Positions 53,920-62,133 are shown, counted from the first letter of the stretch. The stretch is DNA of 64,000 nucleotides from Galbibacter mesophilus (GCF_023721415.1 NZ_JAMQVC010000003.1:348054-412053); one strand, 5' to 3'. Notes: generated from the sequence alone by a model not told the origin. Made by a program: numbers and translations.

Positions 53920-55005
53920 CTAATACGTAAATACGCCTATGGCAATAACCAAAACGGTTGAAACAGTAGCTAAAATAAGGAAAATACAATTAACATAGGT
54001 AAATTTAACAATTGTTTTCGCTCTATTTTGTTTGTAAAAACCTCTCATAGACTTATATAGGTAAATGAAAAATGCTAATAAAGCCAGAAAATGTAGGTCT
54101 ACTTTAAAGATTAATTTAGTAATGAATATAGCGATTAATAGTATGGTAAAGAATGTCTGAGTATGAAAACTAAAAATTAGATGATCAATATAATGGTAGT
54201 CTTTTTTAGAATAAACAAGCCATATAAAAATAGAAAACACTGGCAAGAATAGAAATATGATAAAGGGCAGTTTGGAGATTAAACTAGCTATAAATAAATG
54301 CGGATTAATATATATGCGGTAAAAATTTAATGCGATGTTAAATGCGATGCGGTGTTCGGTGGTGCGTTCGATTCCTAGCTTTTCAATAGCTTCGTTATAA
54401 TTTTGATATTTATCTCTTGCAATATCTTCATAAAAATATTCAATCTTATCTTGAAACCGTGTTATTAAAATATCTTCATTTGATTTCTTGAAAAACTCTT
54501 GGGGGGAGCCTAATGCTTCGATTTCCTTTGCAGGTTCATATTTTAAAATTAAGGAATCAATAAGTAATTTGTCTTGTGCTGAAATACCAGTTCTTTTGAG
54601 TCGAATCAGCGCATTTTCGATGTGGGTGCTATCATTGGCAAACTCTCTTGCTATAGCCGAGTTATCCTTCAAATCGCTGTTGTAAGCTATCATTAAGAAG
54701 TAAACAATGGTAACACTTAAAAAAAATCGAAACGGATTGGTGTAGGTGGCTCTTTTTCCGTTTACAAATTCCCTAGTTATTTTACCGGGACGTAAAACAA
54801 GTGCTGTAAGTGTTTTCCGTAGTTTAGAATCATAAGAAAACAAACTGGAAAAAAATTCTTCCAGCATGTCAAAAATATTGAGCTTTTTAGTACTGTTTAC
54901 TTGCCCACAGTTCGGACAGTAAGCATCACTTTTGTCTAATGGAAGCTCGCAATTAAGACATTGGGTGCCTCTGTATTTTTTTGATGTCCTATCGCTTTTA
55001 TTCAT
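53920..55005 (-). CDS. DUF3667 membrane protein with zinc ribbon
   Basis: A 361-residue protein. An N-terminal zinc ribbon (CLNCELPLDKSDAYCPNCG, about residues 17-35) precedes a long cytoplasmic or periplasmic segment (about 90-215) with GKITREFVNGKRATYTNPFRFFL, the DUF3667 hallmark. About four helices make up the C-terminal half. The family is widespread in Bacteroidota without known function. The apaG start lies 5 bp beyond its stop; the DUF5103 gene is 9 bp upstream, so the three form an operon. Confidence 0.88.
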   Translation of the reverse strand: MNKSDRTSKKYRGTQCLNCELPLDKSDAYCPNCGQVNSTKKLNIFDMLEEFFSSLFSYDSKLRKTLTALVLRPGKITREFVNGKRATYTNPFRFFLSVTIVYFLMIAYNSDLKDNSAIAREFANDSTHIENALIRLKRTGISAQDKLLIDSLILKYEPAKEIEALGSPQEFFKKSNEDILITRFQDKIEYFYEDIARDKYQNYNEAIEKLGIERTTEHRIAFNIALNFYRIYINPHLFIASLISKLPFIIFLFLPVFSIFIWLVYSKKDYHYIDHLIFSFHTQTFFTILLIAIFITKLIFKVDLHFLALLAFFIYLYKSMRGFYKQNRAKTIVKFTYVNCIFLILATVSTVLVIAIGVFTY

Positions 55006-55014
55006 TTAAATCAA

Positions 55015-56271
55015 TTAGTTTGATATACCGACGGAAGAAGCGCTGCCAACGCCAATAACACTATCGTAAATTTCGCCAAATTCCCTGTAGTAAACCAAAA
55101 TAGTGTAATTGTTTTCGGTTTCCCAATGGCTCCCACTTATAAAATTAAGGTCGATACTACCGTCTTCTTTTACCTTTACAAATTTATAATTGTAAAAGCC
55201 TTGCTTCAAAAGAATTGCTGTTTTTAGGGTTTTAGATTTATCATCCAGCTTCAAAAGATTTTCATCTGTAAGCGCGTAGTTGTTAAACTTTCCGTAGACA
55301 TAAATTTTATCTAGGCCAAGGGTGTTGTTATATTCTAAACTGAACCTGATAAAGGAATAATCCGCCTCCCGATTTGAATTTTGATTTGTGCCATCGATGG
55401 TACGAACAAAAAAATCGCCGTTAATGTCAGGGTTGTACGTATAAGGTTGCCCTTTTCTTATTTCGTTGGTGAAAAGATAGTGGTTGTAGCGGTTGGTAAG
55501 GTCTACCCTTGCTACACTATTATTGGAGACCCTTATTTCTTTGGTGTCAAACCAAAAATATTCGTTTCCGCCTTCAAAAGAAGTTTGTTCGTTGTATTTA
55601 TATATAAGCTGTTGACCGGAAATGAATTGAGGTTTAATCCCCGTAATCATTCTATTGAAGTTACTATTTTGTAAAATGGCAATCTTTACTTCCTGTTGCG
55701 GATTAACCAATTCATAATCTGGAGAACTAATGACAAATTGAAGTCGTTGGTTTTCGCCAATATCTTTAAAATCTCGTGACGTTTTTGGGGTGATGCCTAC
55801 GGTAACAGCATCCCTGAAAATCACGAAGCGTCGGGAGAAAATAATTTCCCCAGCATTATCGGTTACCCGCAAAACATAATTTCCAGTTACCCTAAAATTA
55901 GTTTGTTGGTTGGGAAGGGTTAATGTGTAGTTGGTGTAAGGCTGAATAGTGGTAAGGGAATTTTCGTAAGTAATAATCCGTTGATTATCCACCCCGTCCA
56001 AGTACTGTGATTTTAGCAATTTTGATGGCCTCCAATCGTAATCGCAATGCACGATGCTGTAGTAATAATCTTTTTCATCTGCATACAAATCATCAAAAGT
56101 AAGCGTGAATCTTTCGCCTCTTCGCACAATGGGAAATTGATCCCCTTCGTTATCCGACTTAAAAACGACCGATTTGATATTCTGTGGAGGATTTATTTCT
56201 TCCTGAACTTGAGCAAAGCCCATGTGCAGGCAGAGAAGGAATAAAAATGAAAACAATTGTTGTTTGTTCAT
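55015..56271 (-). CDS. DUF5103 type IX secretion plug-type protein
   Basis: A 418-residue exported protein started at the ATG at 56271. It has a signal peptide (about residues 3-20, ending MGFAQ) and two immunoglobulin-like domains. PPQNIKSVVFKSDNEGDQFPIVRRGERFTLTFDDL is the family start and FRLEYNNTL-like FSLEYNNTLGLDKIYVYGKFNNYAL lies near the end. This family was matched to the type IX system plug protein, so the protein is probably linked to the secretion system that exports the sorting-domain protein at 19557. It leads the leftward operon with DUF3667 and apaG. Confidence 0.85.
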   Translation of the reverse strand: MNKQQLFSFLFLLCLHMGFAQVQEEINPPQNIKSVVFKSDNEGDQFPIVRRGERFTLTFDDLYADEKDYYYSIVHCDYDWRPSKLLKSQYLDGVDNQRIITYENSLTTIQPYTNYTLTLPNQQTNFRVTGNYVLRVTDNAGEIIFSRRFVIFRDAVTVGITPKTSRDFKDIGENQRLQFVISSPDYELVNPQQEVKIAILQNSNFNRMITGIKPQFISGQQLIYKYNEQTSFEGGNEYFWFDTKEIRVSNNSVARVDLTNRYNHYLFTNEIRKGQPYTYNPDINGDFFVRTIDGTNQNSNREADYSFIRFSLEYNNTLGLDKIYVYGKFNNYALTDENLLKLDDKSKTLKTAILLKQGFYNYKFVKVKEDGSIDLNFISGSHWETENNYTILVYYREFGEIYDSVIGVGSASSVGISN

Positions 56272-56277
56272 GCACAA

Positions 56278-56624
56278 AAATTTGGGTTAAAGATAAACAA
56301 AATAAAAAGTGGTTGTAGAAATTACATGCTTCTTAGGTTAAGATCCAAAAGCATCTTAGCTGATAACGAACGTTCAGGTTTTATTATGTTAAAAAATCTT
56401 TCCATTTGAATATCGAGAAGCGGAGCAAAGCGTACGGAATACTCTAAAGAAATTTTTATTTTACTTCTTATTTGTGCACTTTATTTTGCTGTGAAATTTC
56501 TCGGCTCTAGCCTTTATCTAAAATAAAAATTCAACTAAAATTCCGATTGAATAATTATCCAAATTTTTTGACTTCATTATTCCATAAAAGACCAGCTGAA
56601 AAGTATTACTCTCCCGAAGGGTAG
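56278..56624. other. 347-bp AT-rich gap
   Basis: No gene, clear terminator or repeat array is seen. It carries the promoter region of the DUF5103 operon on its left side and the 3' end of the NYN gene on its right. Confidence 0.5.
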
Positions 56625-57383
56625 CTATGATTTTTTAGATCTTGCTGAACGCTTTTCTTTAATTTTAACGAATATCAATTTATGTCTACTTCTCTGGTTT
56701 TCTCGCTGTTCAATTTCAAATTTATCAATAGACTTGATAAGTGGAGTGAGTTTTTCAAACCCGTAGTTTCTTGAGTCAAAATTTGGGCGTTTTTTTTGTA
56801 ATAAACTCCCAACATCTCCTAAAAATGCCCATCCATCTTCATCTGATAAATCTTTTATAGTTGAAGATATTAGATTAATCTCTTTTTCAGTAATCTTATC
56901 AATTACAGTTTTATTTGTCTCCTTTGATTCAATTTTATCTTCTGATTGCTGTTTTAAAATTTCTATATAAATGAATTTGTCACAAGCTACAATAAATGGG
57001 TTTGGAGTCTTTTTCTCTCCGATTCCTATTACTTGCATTCCTGCTTCTCTGAGCCTTGTAGCTAAACGAGTAAAATCACTATCGCTGGAAACAAGGCAAA
57101 ACCCATTCACTTTTCCACTATAAAGAATGTCCATGGCGTCAATAATCATGGCAGAGTCGGTAGCGTTTTTCCCCGTGGTGTAACCATACTGTTGTACGGG
57201 TGTTATTGCATTTTCCAACAGCAGGTTTTTCCATTTGTTTAGGCCAGGTCTTGTCCAATCTCCGTAAATTCTTTTTATAGTAGGGTTACCATATTTTGTA
57301 ATTTCCTCCATCATTTCCTTTACATGAGCCGATGGTATATTATCACCGTCAATTAAGACAGCCATTTGTGTGTTTATATTCAT
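56625..57383 (-). CDS. NYN domain nuclease with OST-HTH/LOTUS domain
   Basis: A 252-residue protein. The NYN (PIN-like) nuclease domain (about 5-145) shows the acidic active-site signatures LIDGDN (about 10-15), DSAMIIDAMD and VSSDSDF; RRIYGDWT-type RIYGDWTRPGLN is also typical. A linker rich in Glu/Lys leads to a LOTUS/OST-HTH domain (about 175-245; LSDEDGWAFLGDVGSLLQKKRPNFDSRNYGF). The LabA-like combination suggests RNA cleavage guided by a nucleic-acid-binding domain. The gene lies at the left border of the cassette-like region. Confidence 0.93.
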   Translation of the reverse strand: MNINTQMAVLIDGDNIPSAHVKEMMEEITKYGNPTIKRIYGDWTRPGLNKWKNLLLENAITPVQQYGYTTGKNATDSAMIIDAMDILYSGKVNGFCLVSSDSDFTRLATRLREAGMQVIGIGEKKTPNPFIVACDKFIYIEILKQQSEDKIESKETNKTVIDKITEKEINLISSTIKDLSDEDGWAFLGDVGSLLQKKRPNFDSRNYGFEKLTPLIKSIDKFEIEQRENQRSRHKLIFVKIKEKRSARSKKS

Positions 57384-57434
57384 TTAATTTTTTAATTGCA
57401 TATAAGATGATCTTGTTTATGATTTCTTTTGCGT

Positions 57435-57540
57435 ATTAGAGCACTAAAGTTAGCAAATAAATTATAGATAGTAATTCCGGGGATTTTTAGAAGTAGGCGA
57501 GTAGAAGCAATTAATTATGGCTATTATTTTGTGTAGTGTT
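57435..57540. repeat. degenerate cassette-boundary element (T2 type)
   Basis: Contains GAGCACTAAAGTTAGCAAAT, then GGGGATTTTTAGAAGTAGGC and AAGCAATTAATTATGG, the same order as in the well-preserved elements at 62134 and 63112. The left half is eroded and the GCCAAC end is not clear. Taken as the leftmost copy of the series. Confidence 0.5.
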
Positions 57541-57610
57541 TTAGTTTAAGCTCGTCATGCCAGATTGGTTAATGGCTTGCTTTTTGTTTTCGGCAAGAGA
57601 GAATTTTAGT

Positions 57611-58126
57611 TCAGTTAAATTTTTCTATCAGAGTTATGTTTTCATCATCCGCTGATGGTCCGTAAACTGCTGGAACTGGAATGTCCAGCATCCGCAAATA
57701 AACTCCCAGTTGCGCTCGATGATGAATTAAATGATTCAAACAAAATTTTCGTAATACTTCTTTTTTGTTCAATGTAAAAAGTATGTCGTCGCCATATTTC
57801 ATCGACCAATTTTTACTTAACTCCGCTTCGTCTGCATTTTCAATTGCATTTTTTGCTTCGCTAAACAGTCCGTCAAAGTAATTGAGTAGTTCTTCGGTCG
57901 TTTTTATCTCTCTCGGCTCAAAGTCAATGAAGTTTAGATCGCTGTTTTCGAGCACGTTTTTCCACCACGCTATAATTTCTGCCACGTGAATTGCCAATCG
58001 CCCGAGTTTTTCAGACTTTTCGTGTGGCTGGAAGTCCACACTTTTAAAATCAACCTTTTCTAAATGTCTTCTTGTTACAGCTCCTTCTTGTTTTAATTCG
58101 TTTAAAATGTCTTGTAAAAAACTCAT
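57611..58126 (-). CDS. DinB family protein
   Basis: A 171-residue four-helix protein of the DinB/DfrB type: RLAIHVAEIIAWWKNVL (about 43-59) contains one metal-binding His and LNHLIHHRAQLGVYLRML (about 135-152) the others. The family binds a divalent metal (thiol transferase-like fold) and members often act in stress or thiol metabolism. Its start is preceded by the next boundary element region (58130-58320), and its stop is about 70 bp from the 57435 element, looser than other members of the array. It is the first gene of the cassette-like region. Confidence 0.88.
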   Translation of the reverse strand: MSFLQDILNELKQEGAVTRRHLEKVDFKSVDFQPHEKSEKLGRLAIHVAEIIAWWKNVLENSDLNFIDFEPREIKTTEELLNYFDGLFSEAKNAIENADEAELSKNWSMKYGDDILFTLNKKEVLRKFCLNHLIHHRAQLGVYLRMLDIPVPAVYGPSADDENITLIEKFN

Positions 58127-58189
58127 TGACTTTGTTCATTTTTTAAATTCTTAAGCTTTGTCGTTGTTGATTACTTTTCATTGCACACA

Positions 58190-58313
58190 AAGTGTTTGTG
58201 TGTGGCTTGCGACGGTTAAACGGCACCTTACATTCGACTTAGGTAAATTTAGCCAAGGAGCGCATACCTAGGAGATAGCCACTCTTCTGCTATAAGATAT
58301 ATGTCTAGTTGGC
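58190..58313. repeat. degenerate cassette-boundary element
   Basis: GTGTTTGTGTGTGGCTTGCG and TAGGTAAATTTAGCC parallel the left half of the intact element at 63112; the right end is GTTGGC at 58308-58313, 8 bp from the next gene's stop. The centre has diverged. Part of the series of boundary elements. Confidence 0.45.
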
Positions 58314-58321
58314 AAATAGAT

Positions 58322-58900
58322 TCATTGCTGTGAAGGTGCTGGGTTTTTACCGTATTTATATTCGGTTTTATTAGTCATTAGCCACTCATTACCTTCAACT
58401 TTCCATACAATTAGCATTGTTTTTTGGGTCTTATCGTTAACCCAATATTCTGAGCTGTTACCTGGAGAAATTTGATCTACCCAATACGAAACTCTAAAAC
58501 CCTGATCTGCCAATTTTTTACGCTCTTCTTCTATTTTAGAATTACTTACAGGTGCTGGTCCATCATGGTACTTTTCCCAGACCTTCCTAGAAGCTTCTAA
58601 GCCTTGCTCACACTTCGACGTTTCAGGGTTCAGTGACACCTCCGTAATTTCTTTACTTTTCTTTTTAAATTTAATTGTAACACAAATTTTTTCTTTTTCA
58701 TTATACCAATCCTGTTCTTTTGCGAAGAGACTTGAATGACAAATCTCATAACCAAGATTCTGAAGTTTATCTTGCCCTTCATCAAGATTCATTTTTACAA
58801 TAGATGAAACTTCTTTTGGAACCTGTGCAGCGATTTTATTACTAACAAAGAATGCTGTTAAAAGTAAGGTGTAGAATACTAGATTTTTTGTACGTTTCAT
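58322..58900 (-). CDS. exported protein with an internal duplicated unit
   Basis: A 192-residue protein with a signal peptide (residues 1-26, ending KIAAQ). Two similar units follow: about 41-78 (EGQDKLQNLGYEICHSSLFA...) and about 124-167 (EEERKKLADQGFRVSYWVDQ...), each ending in a KICVTIKF or MLIVWKV beta strand, so an ancient duplication is likely. No family recognised. It is flanked by boundary elements (58308 and 58951), the gene end being 8 bp from one of them. Probable periplasmic or surface protein. Confidence 0.7.
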   Translation of the reverse strand: MKRTKNLVFYTLLLTAFFVSNKIAAQVPKEVSSIVKMNLDEGQDKLQNLGYEICHSSLFAKEQDWYNEKEKICVTIKFKKKSKEITEVSLNPETSKCEQGLEASRKVWEKYHDGPAPVSNSKIEEERKKLADQGFRVSYWVDQISPGNSSEYWVNDKTQKTMLIVWKVEGNEWLMTNKTEYKYGKNPAPSQQ

Positions 58901-58950
58901 AATATATTTATTTAAGGTTAGTTAATATCGTAAATACATTCTTAATGTTT

Positions 58951-59077
58951 TCCAATGGTTTGGATATGTGTACGTTGCGGTTGTTTTTTTGAATATAATC
59001 AAATTAGTTGAAAGTATTGTTAATGCGAGAATTTTCTGCAAGAAAATCCGTTATAATGAACTATAGCTCTTGTTGGG
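58951..59077. repeat. cassette-boundary element T1, diverged copy
   Basis: Left end CCAATGGTTTGGATATGTG, centre GCGAGAATTTTCTGCAAGAA and right end ATGAACTATAGCTCTTGTTGGG match the T1 elements at 61796 and 62787 in order and spacing. Length about 127 bp. The GCCAAC end has drifted to TCCAAT. Confidence 0.65.
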
Positions 59078-59218
59078 AATAGTTGTTTTCATTCCGATAT
59101 TTTTTCAGTTGTGCTTTGTGGTTGAAGCTCGTGTGAGAAATTTTTCCTGAAACGTGCTCAAATCCATTATCCTATTTAACTCCGATTTGTTCCGCCCGAG
59201 TAAGTTTCCGCAATTGTA

Positions 59219-59325
59219 GATAACGTGTTTGGGGTATGGTTAGTTGCATGGGTTAGTTCTTAACTTTGCAAGGATTTTCAGAAGTAGGCGAGAACTAGCC
59301 ATTAATTATACACGGTTTTGCCAAC
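59219..59325. repeat. cassette-boundary element T2, partly deleted
   Basis: Starts GATAACGTGTTTGGGGTATGG, includes GGGTTAGTTCTTAACTTTGC and AGAAGTAGGCGAGAACTAGC, ends near GGTTTTGCCAAC. Compared with the copy at 62134 about 24 bp containing half of the central hairpin are missing. Gene 59331 begins (its stop) 6 bp to the right. The 59078-59218 spacer carries no gene. Confidence 0.7.
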
Positions 59326-59330
59326 TGGCT

Positions 59331-59960
59331 TTATTTCATTATTTCAGTCAGATAAACGATTCCAAAAATCCAACCAACATAGAGTAGAGTATAAGTCAGG
59401 GAATAAGCTGCTGAAATTCCGATATCTCCTTTTGTGTCTTTTGATTTATTAAAAACGAATTTTAATGCTCTGAAAAAAATCCAATATAACATTGCTAAAA
59501 TAATAAAAAGGGAAAACCAAAAAACAGCCTCTAAAACTATTAGTAAAAACACGAATAATATTGACATTCCAATCCAAAGTAAAATGGATAAAATCAATCC
59601 GCCAATTCCATCTCCAACTGATGGTAATTCCATTGTAGGTCCAGTTCCGCTATTTGCAATAAAATCTCCACTTTTAAAATTCCGAAATTTTGGAAAATTG
59701 TCAATTAGTCCAATTCCGTTATAAAGTCCATAAGTCATAAAAAGAAATAATGCTGTCGCTATAATTTCGAGTGATAAATACAGGTTAGAAGTCAAACTTC
59801 GATTGTAATTTATTCCAGTCAGATAGACAGTCAGAATTGTAATTCCAATTACTAATAATGAAACTATGAAAACGGATTTTCCTTTTAAATAATTCTGTTT
59901 GATTTTCAATTCAGAGTTTTTTTGGTCAGCTTGTTGGCAACTACTATATAACCGCAACAT
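59331..59960 (-). CDS. multi-helix membrane protein, unrecognised
   Basis: About 209 residues with five to six membrane helices (about 28-48, 55-80, 120-150, 155-178 and 185-205). The ATG at 59960 lies within the boundary element, so a downstream TTG (about 59907, LKIKQNYLKGKSV) may be the true start. The loop SGTGPTMELPSVGDG is hydrophilic. No family recognised. It is one of seven leftward genes in the cassette-like series; gene end is 6 bp from the left element. Confidence 0.6.
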   Translation of the reverse strand: MLRLYSSCQQADQKNSELKIKQNYLKGKSVFIVSLLVIGITILTVYLTGINYNRSLTSNLYLSLEIIATALFLFMTYGLYNGIGLIDNFPKFRNFKSGDFIANSGTGPTMELPSVGDGIGGLILSILLWIGMSILFVFLLIVLEAVFWFSLFIILAMLYWIFFRALKFVFNKSKDTKGDIGISAAYSLTYTLLYVGWIFGIVYLTEIMK

Positions 59961-60067
59961 GCGGTTGTACTTCCTCTTCCCAAATCTACCAAATTATCTG
60001 TTTTCTATGCGTTATGAAGAAAGAATACTATCAACTAAATATTAACATTTCGGGTTATGTCCAGCTA

Positions 60068-60298
60068 TTGTTTAGGTGGAAACACGCGTTGTTTAGGTTC
60101 CGAGACCCAATTTTTAGGTCTTTTGGTCAAAATTTTGATCGTCACGATTAAAGTTTTAAAGAACTCACCTAAAAATTTAGCCATGGAACCCAAAATTTTA
60201 GGTGTCGAGGCTAAAAGTTTAGCTATTTAACCTAAACGTTTAGGTATGGAGGCTAAAACTTCGGGTAACGGACCTAAAAACTTGATTACTTAACCTAA
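60068..60298. repeat. 21-bp tandem array C, 11 units
   Basis: Eleven contiguous 21-bp units follow the pattern nnnTTTAGGTnnnnnnCCTAA, for example AAGTTTAGCTATTTAACCTA and ACGTTTAGGTATGGAGGCTA. No insertion or deletion is seen. TTTAGGT and ACCTAAA are inverse to each other, so each unit is partly palindromic. There is no open reading frame across the array, in contrast to arrays A and B. Confidence 0.92.
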
Positions 60299-60313
60299 AT
60301 GGTATGTTTTGCC

Positions 60314-60355
60314 GGGTGCTGGATGCCGGAGACCGGAGATTGGAAACCGGAAAAT
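60314..60355. repeat. heptanucleotide array GGnnnnn x 6
   Basis: GGGTGCT, GGATGCC, GGAGACC, GGAGATT, GGAAACC, GGAAAAT, six contiguous units starting with GG. It directly follows array C by 15 bp. Confidence 0.8.
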
Positions 60356-60480
60356 CATTTACTTTTTTATTCTTGCCCATAACCGTCAGTTACGGGTTAA
60401 TATGCGTTAATTTTCGGTTTGACACGGACTTTAGCAATTCCGCGTGGATTCGGACGTAGTCGAATCCGCCGTAATTGCGG

Positions 60481-60972
60481 TTATACATTGTTGGCAAACG
60501 TTTTTTGTACTCCCAAAACTTGAGAAATCAATATTTTATATTCTTGGATATTCTGTTCATATTTTCTTTGGGTTCTAATCCACAAAATAACTCCAATGGC
60601 TAATATTAAAGTTCCGATTAAATAGGTGTAGACATTATTGTCTTTTCCAGAAACCACAACAATTAATAAGGACAATCCTAATATCATATCGGCCAATATC
60701 ACGGCTACCCATAAAAAATGCTGATTAAAAGAAATTTCTACGTTAGACTCATTTTCAATTTTTGTTTTTGATAATTTTCCATTAACGACAAGACTGTTTA
60801 AGAAAAATAAGTGCCAAGGATATAGGATTCTTTTCCTGATTTTAAAATTTATGGAATCATTTTTATCACAATCCAAGTTAAATACCAGCCCATTGACAGA
60901 GTTCAGAGAAGACTCTATTTTTTCACCAAGTTCTTTTGGATTACTTTTTATTTTAAAATTCCATTTTTTCAT
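60481..60972 (-). CDS. two-helix membrane protein, unrecognised
   Basis: A 163-residue protein with a soluble N-terminal domain (about 1-95), two helices (about 98-115 and 124-140) and a C-terminal basic helix (RTQRKYEQNIQEYKI). Its last codons (GCC AAC AAT GTA TAA) lie in the right end of element T3, so the boundary element supplies the stop codon and the final ANNV residues. No family recognised. Start ATG at 60972 is 22 bp from the GCCAAC end of the next element. Confidence 0.7.
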   Translation of the reverse strand: MKKWNFKIKSNPKELGEKIESSLNSVNGLVFNLDCDKNDSINFKIRKRILYPWHLFFLNSLVVNGKLSKTKIENESNVEISFNQHFLWVAVILADMILGLSLLIVVVSGKDNNVYTYLIGTLILAIGVILWIRTQRKYEQNIQEYKILISQVLGVQKTFANNV

Positions 60973-60993
60973 AGTATCGGTTTTTAAATGTTT

Positions 60994-61123
60994 GCCAACG
61001 GTTTTGTATAAGATTAGTGGCGTGTTTAAGCACCTAATTTAGCAAATAAACACCAGATAGAAAATCCGAGAGGATTTTCGTAAGTAGGCTAGGACTAGCC
61101 ATTAATTTTATACGGTGTTGTAC
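60994..61123. repeat. cassette-boundary element T2 (130 bp)
   Basis: GCCAACGGTTTTGTATAAGA at the left and TTTTATACGGTGTTGTAC at the right form imperfect inverted ends. The centre has GAAAATCCGAGAGGATTTTCG, a near-perfect stem-loop. The order of conserved words (TAGCAAATAAACACC, AGTAGGCTAGGACTAGCC) matches the other T2 copies. Confidence 0.82.
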
Positions 61124-61127
61124 AACG

Positions 61128-61772
61128 TTATTTTATCTTTTTTATAATTCCGAAATCAGTTTTGTCTTCAAAGTTTGCCTTCGATTTATACACATAACTT
61201 CCATCGTCAAGAACATCAATAATTTCCACGTCAATTTCCTTTCCAATTAAGTGTTTTAATCGTGGTTCGGTCATTTTTTTATATGTCAAAACATAATGAC
61301 AATCTGAAATCCATTTTATATAATAAATCTGTTTTCCGTCTTTGAATATCTCTCTTTGAACTTTTCTTTTCCGTTTAATTTTGGTATCTTGATAAAGTAC
61401 GTGCTTATATGCGTAAATTCCAGTTTTGAATTTTTCACAAGCTTTACATTCCTCTGCGTTTAGACTTTTATTTTCATATTCATTATTTATGAATTCAAAA
61501 GTTGAATCGTAGCAATTGTTTTTTAGTTTACTGTCAGAATGATATTGCACTCCGAGAAGATATTGTCGAAGTTGCTCAATATTATATTCATTTCCATATG
61601 TAGTTTTGTCCGCAACAATTGTTACTTCGCTAATTTTAGCTTCATCATTCACACAGAAATTCACAGTAACATATTCAACACTTTTTACGTCTTCGACAAA
61701 GAATTTTTTCTGCACCTGTCCGAATGTGTTTGAGAAAACTAAAAGTGCTATTAATAATGTTATTTTGTTCAA
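61128..61772 (-). CDS. exported protein with a TonB-C-like N-terminal part
   Basis: A 214-residue protein with a signal peptide (residues 1-18, ending NTFGQ). The segment VEYVTVNFCVNDEAKISEVTIVADKTTYGNEYNIEQL resembles a TonB C-terminal-type fold (a strand, a DEAKIS turn and a further strand), but no TonB membrane anchor is present. The rest, with four Cys (CYDSTFEF, CKACEKF), is not recognised. Stop is 4 bp from the T2 element, start 23 bp from the T1 element. Member of the cassette-like series. Confidence 0.68.
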   Translation of the reverse strand: MNKITLLIALLVFSNTFGQVQKKFFVEDVKSVEYVTVNFCVNDEAKISEVTIVADKTTYGNEYNIEQLRQYLLGVQYHSDSKLKNNCYDSTFEFINNEYENKSLNAEECKACEKFKTGIYAYKHVLYQDTKIKRKRKVQREIFKDGKQIYYIKWISDCHYVLTYKKMTEPRLKHLIGKEIDVEIIDVLDDGSYVYKSKANFEDKTDFGIIKKIK

Positions 61773-61795
61773 TTTTGAGGTTTTTGTTAATGTTG

Positions 61796-61925
61796 TACAA
61801 CGGTTTGGCTATGGTTTCGTTGCGGGAAAGGACGCGAGTCATTTTCCGCTGGGATTAAAGATAGCAAAAAATGCGAGTATTTTCCGCAGGAAAATCCGTA
61901 GCAATGAACTATAGCTTTTGTTGGC
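61796..61925. repeat. cassette-boundary element T1 (130 bp)
   Basis: Begins ACAACGGTTTGGCTATGGTT and ends ATAGCTTTTGTTGGC; the two ends are inverted repeats with a few mismatches. The centre ATTTTCCGCAGGAAAAT is a stem with a GCA loop. It is nearly identical to the element at 62787. Confidence 0.85.
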
Positions 61926-62133
61926 TTTTAGTTGCGCCCGTTCCGCTTGGAATCAGATTTGATATGAACTCCGTTTTTTCAGAAATCCAATATTTGTTGA
62001 GAGTGAACTTTTCCGAAAAGTGAGCAGTCCGTAATCAATTTTCATGAAAAGTGATTTTATCCAATTGTAGAAAAGCTTTTTTGATAGTAAACAGTTCAGA
62101 TATTTTTCCGCTCTGATTGGTTGCGCAATTAAA
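61926..62133. repeat. 208-bp gene-less cassette between T1 and T2
   Basis: Flanked by TTTTAGTTGCGCCCG and GGTTGCGCAATTAAA, themselves partly inverse. It recurs with clear similarity at 62917-63111. The leftward frame is open for about 60 codons in both copies, but start and function are not evident. Confidence 0.7.

Larger units (their letters stand above)
59936..60495. repeat. large boundary element T3 with embedded 21-bp array
   Basis: The left end GGCAACTACTATATAACCGCA (59936 onward) and the right end TTGCGGTTATACATTGTTGGC (ending 60495) are inverted copies. An inner hairpin GGATTCG/CGAATCC lies near 60448-60470. The 231-bp array at 60068-60298 and the heptamer array at 60314-60355 are inside, so the element looks like a normal boundary palindrome interrupted by repeats. 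Confidence 0.6.

Noticed and set aside
11883..60355. CRISPR arrays
   Set aside because: The periodic arrays have no alternating repeat and spacer, the units are too short and contiguous, and no cas gene is present.
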